Source of the DNA: UBA8437 sp963933195
GTDB lineage: Bacteria > Planctomycetota > Planctomycetia > Planctomycetales > Planctomycetaceae
Length of the DNA stretch: 16,798 nt
NCBI GenBank assembly: GCA_963933195.1
Contig: CAWVUS010000094.1
Coordinates: 1-16,798 of the forward strand
Direction: 5' to 3'
The notes beneath the pieces were generated by a model, which was given only the letters and a program-made list of their open reading frames with translations, was not told the DNA's origin and searched no databases. Below, one piece after another: positions 8,256-16,100 of the stretch (its first letter is position 1; each line of letters begins with the position of its first letter). Both the position numbers and the translations under genes were made by a program.

Positions 8256-10274
8256 TCACTTCGATCGGGCGGCCCGTCGTTTCGGTGGCGGGTTTTCCGG
8301 TTCCTCATCAAAACCGACCGGTCCACCGTTCATTTCTGTCAGGAACCGTGATGTCTTGGTTTTTCGCCGCTTTCCCCACTTGGTGCGGTGCTTGGCCCAG
8401 GAGAGCGTGAGGAAATCCTTGGCGCGGGTGACGCCGACGTAGGCCAGGCGTCGTTCTTCGCAGATCGCGTTGTGTCCGTCCTGGATCGAACGTTCGTGTG
8501 GCAGGAGTCCCTCCTCCATTCCGACCAGGAACACGACGGGGAACTCGAGTCCCTTGGCGCTGTGCAGGGTGATCAGGGCAACGGCATTCTTTTTCAACTG
8601 TTCGTCTTTGTCGGTCTCGTCCTCGTTGTTGGTCAACGCGATTTCTTCAAGGAATCCATCGAGTGTCGGTTGGTCGGCTCCCCGTTCGTACTGCGACGTG
8701 GCGTTGACCAGTTCCTCGACGGAACTCCACCGCGAGACTCGTTCCAACGGTGTCTTGTATTGCCGTTCGATCTCGCCCTTGTAGTTGATGTCGGTGAGCA
8801 AACGGGTGAGTTGTTCGCTGAGTCGTCCCTGGCTCATGGGCTTGCGGTACTGCTCGACCATGGTTCGGAATCGTTCGATGTTCTCGGCCCCCTTTTGGGG
8901 GATGTCACCGGCGGCGGTTGCCTGTGGCAGGACATGCCACAAACTCTTGCCACTCTCGACAGCTCGTTCGAGAAGTTTCGAGACTGTCCCGTCTCCGATG
9001 CCACGGGCGGGGCGATTGATGATCCTCAGCAGTGACAGTTCATCGTCGGGATTGGCGATCACCTTGAGGTAACTGATCATGTCGCGGACTTCACGTCGAT
9101 CGAAGAACGACTGGCCACCGATCAGCACGTAGGGCACCTTGTTGGCCCGCAGTTCCTGCTCGAAGAGTCGAGGTTGTTCGTTGGTTCGGAACAGGATGGC
9201 GACATCCTTGTAGCGGAACCGATTGTTGTCGACGGCGGCCCGGATTTCCCGGGCGATGTATGTCGCCTCGTCGACCTCGTCGTCGATTTCGAGAAATCGG
9301 GGCGGGACGCCCGGGGCACGGGCAGCCTTGAGTGTCTTCTCGCGGCGTTCGCTGTTGTTGAGGATCAGGCGGTTGGCCAGTTCGAGAATTTGCGGTCGGC
9401 AGCGGTAGTTTTCTTCCAGCCGCACGATCGTCGCATCGGGGAACTCCCGGTCAAATTCGAGGATGTTCTCCATCCTGGCACCCCGCCAGCCATAGATCGA
9501 CTGGTCGTCATCACCGACGACGCAGAGATTGCCGTGTTGAGCGACCAGTGACGAGATGATGCGATACTGTGTGGCGTTGGTGTCCTGGTACTCGTCGACC
9601 ATCACGTAGTCGAAACGTTTCTGGTGCCGGGCGAGTACGTCGGGATGCCCTCTGAAGAGTTCTTCGGTGCAGAGCAGCAGGTCATCGAAGTCGACGGCGT
9701 TGGCGGCCTTGAGTGCCAGTTCGTACTTCGTGTAGGCAAGCGCGGCGAGCGTGTCCTTCTCGTCGTAGGCGGTGTCTCCGGCTGCTTCAGCACGGAGGCC
9801 TTCCCGTTTCCAGTCGCCGATCCGCCACAGGAGGTCGGAGGGACGCAGTGCGGTTGTCGGGCAATGAATGTCGCGGAGCGCCTTCCTCGCAGCGCCCTCC
9901 TGGTCAGAACGGTCGTAGATTGTGAATCGTTTTCGATACCCCAACGATTCGATGTCCTGTCGCAGGATGCGAACACACAAGGAATGAAACGTCGAGACAT
10001 GTGGCTGGGGGAGTTTCTTTCCCTTGCCCGGCTTCGAGGAGGGACGGGTCGTCCGTTTCAACAATTCCTCGGTCCGCTGCTGCATCTCACGGGCCGCCTT
10101 GTTGGTGAAGGTGACCGCGAGAATCTTGTCGGGCGAGACACCCTGCCGGATCAAGTGTGCGATCCGGAATGTGATCACCCGGGTTTTGCCGCTACCGGCC
10201 CCGGCGAGCACCAGGACAGGTCCCTGGGTGGCGTGGACGGCCGAAAGTTGAGCGGGGTTCAGTCCGTGAGCCAT
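8256..10274 (-). CDS. UvrD/Rep/PcrA family superfamily 1 DNA helicase
   Basis: This is a 672-residue ATP-dependent 3'-5' DNA helicase of the cytoplasm, of the type used in DNA repair and in restarting or clearing stalled forks. I chose ATG 10274 (MAHGLNPAQ) because family homology begins there; the frame stays open upstream to 10571 but that part lacks family sequence and runs into the divergent promoter region. All motifs are intact: Q-motif LNPAQ; Walker A GAGSGKT (25-31); Ia TFTNKAAREM (55-64); Walker B VDEYQDTN (226-233); III GDDDQSIYGWRGA (254-266); IV EENYRCRPQIL (287-297); V ITLHSAKGLEF (568-578); VI VGVTRAK (613-619). The C-terminus is a short basic tail (about 631-672, ending RRAARSK). 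The length is closer to Rep (about 670) than to UvrD (about 720), but I cannot assign pcrA, rep or uvrD with confidence. Confidence 0.96.
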   Translation of the reverse strand: MAHGLNPAQLSAVHATQGPVLVLAGAGSGKTRVITFRIAHLIRQGVSPDKILAVTFTNKAAREMQQRTEELLKRTTRPSSKPGKGKKLPQPHVSTFHSLCVRILRQDIESLGYRKRFTIYDRSDQEGAARKALRDIHCPTTALRPSDLLWRIGDWKREGLRAEAAGDTAYDEKDTLAALAYTKYELALKAANAVDFDDLLLCTEELFRGHPDVLARHQKRFDYVMVDEYQDTNATQYRIISSLVAQHGNLCVVGDDDQSIYGWRGARMENILEFDREFPDATIVRLEENYRCRPQILELANRLILNNSERREKTLKAARAPGVPPRFLEIDDEVDEATYIAREIRAAVDNNRFRYKDVAILFRTNEQPRLFEQELRANKVPYVLIGGQSFFDRREVRDMISYLKVIANPDDELSLLRIINRPARGIGDGTVSKLLERAVESGKSLWHVLPQATAAGDIPQKGAENIERFRTMVEQYRKPMSQGRLSEQLTRLLTDINYKGEIERQYKTPLERVSRWSSVEELVNATSQYERGADQPTLDGFLEEIALTNNEDETDKDEQLKKNAVALITLHSAKGLEFPVVFLVGMEEGLLPHERSIQDGHNAICEERRLAYVGVTRAKDFLTLSWAKHRTKWGKRRKTKTSRFLTEMNGGPVGFDEEPENPPPKRRAARSK

Positions 10275-10288
10275 GCTCTGTCCGTTGA

Positions 10289-10317
10289 GCGTTTTTCGAA
10301 CGCAACAGGGGTGCGTT
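10289..10317 (-). promoter_or_regulatory. Two mutually exclusive short hairpins in the helicase leader
   Basis: The segment 10299-10304 (aacgca on the plus strand) can pair with 10312-10317 (tgcgtt, 6 bp, 7-base loop), or its first five bases can pair with 10289-10293 (gcgtt, 5 bp, 5-base loop). Both cannot form at once. On the helicase strand the second hairpin ends 14 bases before the ATG, next to the likely ribosome site, which is the layout of a switch or attenuator. The stems are short and could arise by chance. Confidence 0.2.
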
Positions 10318-10402
10318 GTTGGATCGGAGTCGCCATCGTGGCCTCCGGGATGTCGACAGAGTAGCGGCTCGGGGGGGCGCAGAACAGTGGACCGACTCAC
10401 AT

Positions 10403-10431
10403 TTGCAACCCGCGACTCGAGACGACATAGT
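10403..10431 (+). promoter_or_regulatory. Candidate sigma-70-type promoter for the CE15 gene
   Basis: A -35-like TTGCAA (10403-10408) and a -10-like CATAGT (10426-10431) are separated by exactly 17 bases. Each matches the consensus at four of six positions. It would start transcription near 10438, giving a leader of about 30 bases before ATG 10468. Planctomycete promoters are poorly characterised, so this is only a candidate. Confidence 0.3.
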
Positions 10432-10457
10432 CGGGAGAACCTCATTGGTCCTGCACT

Positions 10458-10461
10458 GGAG
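10458..10461 (+). promoter_or_regulatory. Ribosome binding site fixing the CE15 start
   Basis: GGAG lies six bases before ATG 10468. It is the best-spaced Shine-Dalgarno sequence in the window. It supports 10468, followed directly by a signal peptide, over the upstream in-frame ATG at 10273. Confidence 0.6.
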
Positions 10462-10467
10462 AATTCG

Positions 10468-11778
10468 ATGCACCGGTTCCCGTTACGATCTCTCGTTGTC
10501 TTGGCCATCCTGGTGTCGGTCGTGATTCTCGGTCGACCCGACAATGCCAGGGCCCAGAAGTTCGTCGCCAATTACGACGAGACCAAGATTCCGGCCTTCG
10601 AACTGCCGGATCCTCTGAAACGGGTTTCGGGAAAACGGGTCAAGACAGCCAAGCAATGGACGAAAAAGCGGCGGCCTGAAGTTCTGCGATTGTTCCAGGA
10701 ACATGTCTACGGCAAGGCTCCCGGTCGTCCGCCCAGGATGGTTTTCCGGTTGATCGAATCGTCCACAGAGGCCCTGGCCGGCAAGGCGATCCGCAAGCAG
10801 ATTCGAGTCCTGTTTGCGGGCACCGAAAAGGGTCCACAGATGGACCTGCTGGTCTACCTGCCGGCAAACACCAAGGCCGCTGTGCCGGTGTTCGTCGGGT
10901 TGAACTTCAACGGCAACCACGCGATCCAGACGGATCCGAAGATTCAACTGGCCCGTAGTTGGCATCGCGACGACGCCGGACAGGGATATGTCAACAACCG
11001 GGCGACCGAGAAGTCTCGAGGCCTCTCGGCGAGTCGCTGGTCGGTCGAGCGGTGCCTGGCCGCCGGGTTCGGCGTGGCGACAATTTACTGCGGTGACATC
11101 GATCCGGATTATCACGACGAGTTTCAGAACGGTGTGCACCCGTTGTTCTACAAGGACGGTCAAAAGGCACCCTCTGCCAACCAATGGGGAACGATCGCGG
11201 CCTGGGCCTGGGGCTTGAGCCGGGCGGTGGATTACTTCGAGACCGACAAGCAGATCGATCAGAAGCGAGTTGTGCTGCTGGGGCACAGTCGCCTGGGCAA
11301 GACCGCGCTGTGGGCAGGAGCCCGGGACCAGCGATTCGCGATCGTGATCTCTAACAACTCGGGTTGTGGCGGTGCCGCGCTGTCACGTCGTCAGTTTGGT
11401 GAGACGGTCTGGCGGATCAACAACTCGTTTCCACACTGGTTCTGTGGCAACTTCAAGAAGTACGACAACAGGGAGAACCAGTTGCCGGTCGATCAACACA
11501 TGCTGGTGGCGTTGATGGCGCCGCGACCGGTTTACATCGCCAGTGCCACCGGTGATCGCTGGGCGGATCCACGAGGTGAGTTTCTCTCGGCATTGCATGC
11601 CGAGCCGGTCTACAAGTTGCTCGGCACCGAGGGGTTGGGCACCGACAAGATGCCCAAGGCCGACGCGCCCGTCCACGGACGCATCGGGTATCACCTCAGG
11701 ACCGGCAAGCACGACGTGACCGACTACGACTGGCAGCAGTACATCGCTTTTGCCAGGAAGCACTTTGGACAAAAGTAA
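10468..11778 (+). CDS. Secreted CE15-like (glucuronoyl esterase family) esterase
   Basis: This is a 436-residue protein with a signal peptide (SLVVLAILVSVVIL core, cleaved near ARAQ|K about residue 30) and an alpha/beta-hydrolase domain of the bacterial CE15 type. CE15 enzymes cleave ester bonds between glucuronoyl groups of xylan and lignin alcohols; whether this one does is not shown. The nucleophile elbow is GHSRLGKTALWAG, with Ser274. Further family blocks are SNNSGCGGAALSRR (about 296-309), LPVDQH (339-344) and GDRWADP (362-368). The catalytic histidine is His415 in GKHDVTDYDW. The residue just before SGCGG is Asn297; many homologues have the catalytic Glu there, so the acid may instead be Asp363 or Asp367. 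The gene stands alone on the plus strand, divergent from the helicase and convergent with the sulfatase nine bases downstream. Another carbohydrate esterase activity, such as acetylxylan esterase, remains possible. Confidence 0.85.
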   Translation: MHRFPLRSLVVLAILVSVVILGRPDNARAQKFVANYDETKIPAFELPDPLKRVSGKRVKTAKQWTKKRRPEVLRLFQEHVYGKAPGRPPRMVFRLIESSTEALAGKAIRKQIRVLFAGTEKGPQMDLLVYLPANTKAAVPVFVGLNFNGNHAIQTDPKIQLARSWHRDDAGQGYVNNRATEKSRGLSASRWSVERCLAAGFGVATIYCGDIDPDYHDEFQNGVHPLFYKDGQKAPSANQWGTIAAWAWGLSRAVDYFETDKQIDQKRVVLLGHSRLGKTALWAGARDQRFAIVISNNSGCGGAALSRRQFGETVWRINNSFPHWFCGNFKKYDNRENQLPVDQHMLVALMAPRPVYIASATGDRWADPRGEFLSALHAEPVYKLLGTEGLGTDKMPKADAPVHGRIGYHLRTGKHDVTDYDWQQYIAFARKHFGQK

Positions 11779-11793
11779 CGGCGGCGGTTACTT
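11773..11793. terminator. Inverted repeat carrying both convergent stop codons
   Basis: A perfect 7-bp inverted repeat, AAGTAAC (11773-11779) and GTTACTT (11787-11793), encloses a GC-rich 7-base loop. The TAA stop of the CE15 gene (11776-11778) is in the left arm and the TAA stop of the sulfatase (complement of 11788-11790) in the right arm. On the plus strand the right arm ends in TT but no longer T-run follows. It is short, so a terminator role is tentative, but its position and symmetry repeat the design seen at 7229-7255. Confidence 0.4.
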
Positions 11794-13116
11794 GGTCTTG
11801 GCCATCGGGAACGGGTGGCCGGCGTCGATGGTTGTCAGCGCCTGCTGCAACAACTTGATGTCGTCGGCGGCTTTGCGAGGAACCTTGTTCAACGGGACAG
11901 GAGTCTTTTCGTTGACGTCGTGCGAGGCATGGAAGAGCTTGCCGTCGTTGTAGAGCTTCCAGTTTTGGGTGCGGACGAAGAACCGCTTGCTACCCCGTTC
12001 GGCGTATGCCCAGCGTCGGCTCCTGCCACCACGTCCCGCCAGGAGACCAGCGAAACTCTGGCCGTCGATCCTGGTTGCGGTACGTACCGATTGTCGGGCG
12101 CCGGCGATCTCGCTGAAAGTTGGCAGGAAGTCGCTCATGTCGACCAGGTGGTCGGTGGTCGTGCCGGGCTTGATCCGGCCGGGCCAACTGGCCAGCAGCG
12201 GGACGTGTGTGCCGTCGTCGCTGAGATTGCCTTTGCCACCGGGGAGCAGTTTGCCACCAATCCGGCTGGAAACGGGCCGACGGATGAACTTGCCGCCGCT
12301 GGCCTGGTGCAACGAACGCTTGGATGTGCCGTTGTCGGTGGTGAACAACACCAGGGTGTTCTGCTCGAGTCCCAGACGCCTGATCGCCGTCGTGACCCGG
12401 CCGACGTGGATGTCCATCTGGGCGATCATTTCCGAGTAGGTGTCGTAGTGGTCCTTGCCCGTGGCGTAGGGGACGGGTTGCTTCAGATCGTCGGTGACGT
12501 CATGGCAGAGTGCCATCGAATAAAAAGCGAAGAACGGGCGGTCCTTGTTTCGTTTCATGAAATCGACCAGGTAGTCGACATAGACGCTGGGTCCGTAACG
12601 GTCGGCCACGTCCGTCCGCAACACTCCGTTCTGGTGGATCATCGGCTGATGGTAGCGGGGCCCCTCGTGCCAGCCGAACAGGCAGTAGTCGTCGAATCCC
12701 ATTCGGTGGGGGTGTTGTGGGTCCTTGAGCAGCAGCGTCAGTTGCCATTTGCCGGAAATGGCGGTCCGGTACCCGGCCGACTGAAGAGACCGGGCCAGTG
12801 TCTGGGACTCGTCGGGTCGGGGGTAGGTGCCCCAGCGGGGATTTCCCTGGTGCCGGGGGTAGCGACCGCTGAGCAAGCAGGTGCGAGTGGGATGGCAGAC
12901 AGGCATCGCGTAGCAGTGCGTGAACTTCAGGCCGGTCCTGGCCAGGCGATCGATGTGAGGTGTCTTGTAGCTTTGTCCGCCGTAACATCCGATTGTCTCG
13001 CAACCGACGTCATCGGCCATGATCAGAACGATGTTCGGAGGACGCTCGGCAGATGCCGTTGGAGGAGTCCCGAGGCAGAGTAGTGCCGAGACGACCAGTG
13101 TGCACAGACGTGTCAT
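11788..13116 (-). CDS. Secreted formylglycine-dependent sulfatase (S1 type)
   Basis: This is a 442-residue exported sulfatase. The signal peptide (MTRLCTLVVSALLCLG, cleaved after ASA near residue 23) leads into PPNIVLIMADDVG, whose Asp35 and Asp36 bind the metal. The formylglycine signature is CHPTRTCLLSGRYP, with Cys74 the residue converted to formylglycine and Arg78 in the active site. Other conserved parts are GYRTAISGKW (115-124, Lys123), His205, DNG (261-263, metal) and Lys295. The residue after GKW is Gln125; the usual signature has His there. Sulfatases of this type remove sulfate esters, often from sulfated polysaccharides in marine planctomycetes; the substrate here is unknown. Activity needs a formylglycine-generating enzyme, not present in this window. 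The gene follows the multiheme gene by 15 bases, a gap that holds GGAG nine bases before the ATG, so the two are probably one transcript. Confidence 0.93.
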   Translation of the reverse strand: MTRLCTLVVSALLCLGTPPTASAERPPNIVLIMADDVGCETIGCYGGQSYKTPHIDRLARTGLKFTHCYAMPVCHPTRTCLLSGRYPRHQGNPRWGTYPRPDESQTLARSLQSAGYRTAISGKWQLTLLLKDPQHPHRMGFDDYCLFGWHEGPRYHQPMIHQNGVLRTDVADRYGPSVYVDYLVDFMKRNKDRPFFAFYSMALCHDVTDDLKQPVPYATGKDHYDTYSEMIAQMDIHVGRVTTAIRRLGLEQNTLVLFTTDNGTSKRSLHQASGGKFIRRPVSSRIGGKLLPGGKGNLSDDGTHVPLLASWPGRIKPGTTTDHLVDMSDFLPTFSEIAGARQSVRTATRIDGQSFAGLLAGRGGRSRRWAYAERGSKRFFVRTQNWKLYNDGKLFHASHDVNEKTPVPLNKVPRKAADDIKLLQQALTTIDAGHPFPMAKTK

Positions 13117-13125
13117 GTGCAGGAT

Positions 13126-13129
13126 CTCC
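13126..13129 (-). promoter_or_regulatory. Ribosome binding site of the sulfatase gene
   Basis: GGAG on the minus strand lies nine bases before ATG 13116, wholly inside the 15-base gap after the multiheme gene's TAA. It fixes the sulfatase start and shows the gene can be translated independently on a shared transcript. Confidence 0.5.
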
Positions 13130-13131
13130 GG

Positions 13132-16100
13132 TTAGTTGTCATCGATGGCCTGCAAGAAGTGCCACAGGGCATCGAACTGCCGACGGGCATCCCCGTCGAG
13201 CACGTTGCCAACGGCGGTTGTTTTTCTGTCGGGCGAAAAGCGAGGCATCTTCGAGTGTGGGTCGAGTCGCAGGGGGTCGAACATCCAGTCGAGATAGAAG
13301 TCGTATCGCAACCGCTCGCGGACCCGCGAGAAGTTGACACCGCGATTGTCGAACGGGGCCAGTGCCGGTTTCTTGCCGACGCCGTGACATTGCATGCAGT
13401 TGAATCCGCCCTGCTTCTGCGTCAGCCGAGACCCGATTTCCGCCAGGCTCGAATCAGGACGGGGGCCGGTTGTGGCGGTCGTTGGCATGCCGTGTTCGGC
13501 GGCCAGCCCACGTGCCAATTGTTCACCCCGTTTGCCAAAAGATGGCATGCGAGTTTTCAGCCAAGGCCGTGAGGGATGCTTGAGACGGCCACCGAGCAAA
13601 TGACTGAGCCACGTGGTCTGCAGTTTTTCTCCCGACCACGTGAGGTTGGGCAGCACCGACGGCAGCAGGCCCCGATCACTCTCCTCGGCAATGATCTCTC
13701 GCCGTGGACTCACCGTGGTGTCGCGATCGTGACACGCCGTGCAGCGGAGAATACGGGTGGCGCTGGCGACAAATTCGAGGGGCGATTTGCCTGGTGAGCG
13801 GTCGGGGGATTCGGCGAGATAATTGGACAGGTCGGTCCTTTGTTGTTTGGTAAACCCGAACTCGGGTACACGGCGGTTGCCGGCAGATTGCATAACAGTC
13901 TTGGCCAGGCAGCCTGCCGAGGTGGTGCGGCCAAACGGCAGACGGATACGCGGAGCCGGTTTTGGCTCGGCATTCAGTTTTGCTCCACTCTCGTGACAGG
14001 AGCGGCAACCCCGGGAGACAAACAATTTCTGCCCACGGTTCGGTTCGCCCTCGGCGACCTTTTTTGCGATTGCCAGCCTGCCCCGCGATCGGTCGGTTAT
14101 CAATGCGACCAGGTCGCGGGTTTCCAACTCTGTCAGGTGGAAGTCGGGCATCCGAGATCGTGAGTTGAAGCGGTGTGGCTTGGCGAGAAACTGGGCCAGT
14201 CCGCCACCGTGAAATTTTGTGGCAGCCAGGTGCAGGGAGGTGCGATTCCAGTCGTCGGCCTGTGCGGGTGGGGCGAACGTGTGGCAACTGATGCAGCCCA
14301 GGTCCTCCCACACCCGACTGCCACGCTCGGCCTGGCCGGGTGGTGGTGACGACAGGGTGGTTTTTGACCGGGCAAGGAATGCCAGGACGTCGTGCTTGTC
14401 GCGTTTTTCACCCTGGGAATCTCCGAACAGCCGAGGCATTCGAGTGTGATTTCTCAGCGCCCGTGGGTTGTCCAGCCAATGATCCATCCAGTTTTCACTC
14501 AGCCTGGTGGTCGCCAGTTCCAGCGAGATCGTGGGCTCGAGCGGCAGGTCCGACTGCTTGCTGGAATGACAGTTGGCGCACCGGCTCGAAGCAAACAACT
14601 CTCGGCCTCGTCTGACACTGGACCACCTGGCCAACTCGGCGTTTTTGGGGCTGTGCCAGAGAACCCGGGAAGGAATCAATTCCCGGGCGAAGCGAGGACT
14701 TTGCCAGTGCAGCCTGAATTGTGCCAGTCCCCGTTGGGGAGACCTGTAGGAGATCTTGAGTTGGTTGAGTCCTGCGTTCAGGGCGATGGGGACCAGCCGG
14801 GGGGCCGCTCCAGACCGTGATTGAAGGACAACTTCGCCGTTGACGGTGACCTCGAGTTCTCCGTTGCCATCGGTCGAGAATGTGTAACTGTCGGTGAGTT
14901 CAACATCGAGCAGTCCCTGGAGTGACGCGTTGAACGGCCCGGGCTCCAGCCGGGGTGAAACCGTGTCCCCGGATTCGACAGCCAGGGCGGCCAGTCGCGA
15001 CACCCGGGCGTCGCGGTGTTGTTCTGACCGCGTGGTCAGAACCAGGCCTGCGGCCAGTCCCTCTCGTGGTGGCCCTGTTCGAATTCGGGGCACCGGAGCC
15101 CCGGCGGGGTCGAATCCCAATGAAGCAAGGTGGGTGGGGCCATTGACGACGTTGATCGTGTGTTCGATTTGTCCGCTGAGCGGCGTACCCTTTGCCGTGG
15201 CGATGTTGTAGTTGACCCGCATTTGCATGCACGGACGCATGTCGGCAAAGCCCAGCAGAACGGCGCGACCGTCCTTGGACAATTGCACTCCGGTGACCTC
15301 GACACGATCGCGGCCCTGGGATCCATCGCTGACCTTGTAATCGCGGGATCCATACGAGGCCGCTCGACGATAATTCCACCGCTGGATGTTGTAGCGTCCG
15401 GCGTCGACGGCCAATTTCTTGTCAACGGGACGAGGAAACCTGATCACCAGGCCCGTCGGCACTGCCGAGAGCCCCTCGGGCAGGTCCAATGGTTGGCTGG
15501 TGGCCCGGATGCGGAACAGTCCACCCGGGCGTGTCTTGTTGCTCGACCAGCCGAACAGGCCACAGATATAGAGTTGTCCGTCGTCGGGGTGGAACCGGCC
15601 GCGGTGAATGCCGGTTGGGAGTTCGGGCAAGGGCAGTCGCGTAATGCCGCCCTGGTGGATGTCGCCGACCAGTTCATGAATCACTCGCCAGATTCGACCG
15701 GTGCCGTAGGAGAGGCTGAGCAATGAACCCTTTGGCAATGCCCATCGATCGCTCGTCACCCAGACAGGGGCGCTGGGGCTGCGATCGGTTTGCTTGTGGA
15801 TCCAGCACAATGGCGGGTCGTAGCTCGTGTCCTTCTTGTCGGGAACATAAGACATCATGTTGCCGTAGAACCCACCACGGCGGATCCAGTTGATCCGGTT
15901 CATGGGCGTCCAGTGCCCCTCCTGGTCGGTGGACAGGAAACTGCCATCAGCGTTCAGGGCCAGTCCATTGGGAGCCCGGAACCCGTTGGCCATGACCTGG
16001 CTGGCGGTTCCATCGGCCGTGACACGAATGACCGAGCCGTGTTGTGGGACGACGGCCGGCAACGCGTGACGGGCGCCTTTCATGTAATAGAAGTTGCCCT

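Larger units (their letters stand above)
10275..10467. promoter_or_regulatory. Divergent intergenic region between the helicase and CE15 genes
   Basis: These 193 bases are the only sizeable non-coding stretch in the window. It must hold the start of transcription for two divergent genes. Long open frames cross it on both strands, but neither shows family sequence here, so I treat it as non-coding. It contains a candidate sigma-70-like promoter toward CE15 (10403-10431), two overlapping small hairpins just upstream of the helicase start (10289-10317), and a G-rich run near 10371-10377. Confidence 0.6.

Noticed and set aside
10273..10571. N-terminal extensions of the helicase (to 10571) and of the CE15 protein (to 10273), which overlap on opposite strands.
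   Set aside because: Neither extension has family sequence. Starts at 10274 and 10468 fit homology, signal peptide and ribosome site, leaving a normal divergent intergenic region.
11815..13083. A 422-codon open frame on the plus strand, antisense to the sulfatase.
   Set aside because: It mirrors the sulfatase, has no recognisable domain, and long antisense frames are expected in GC-rich codon usage. The sulfatase has all catalytic motifs.
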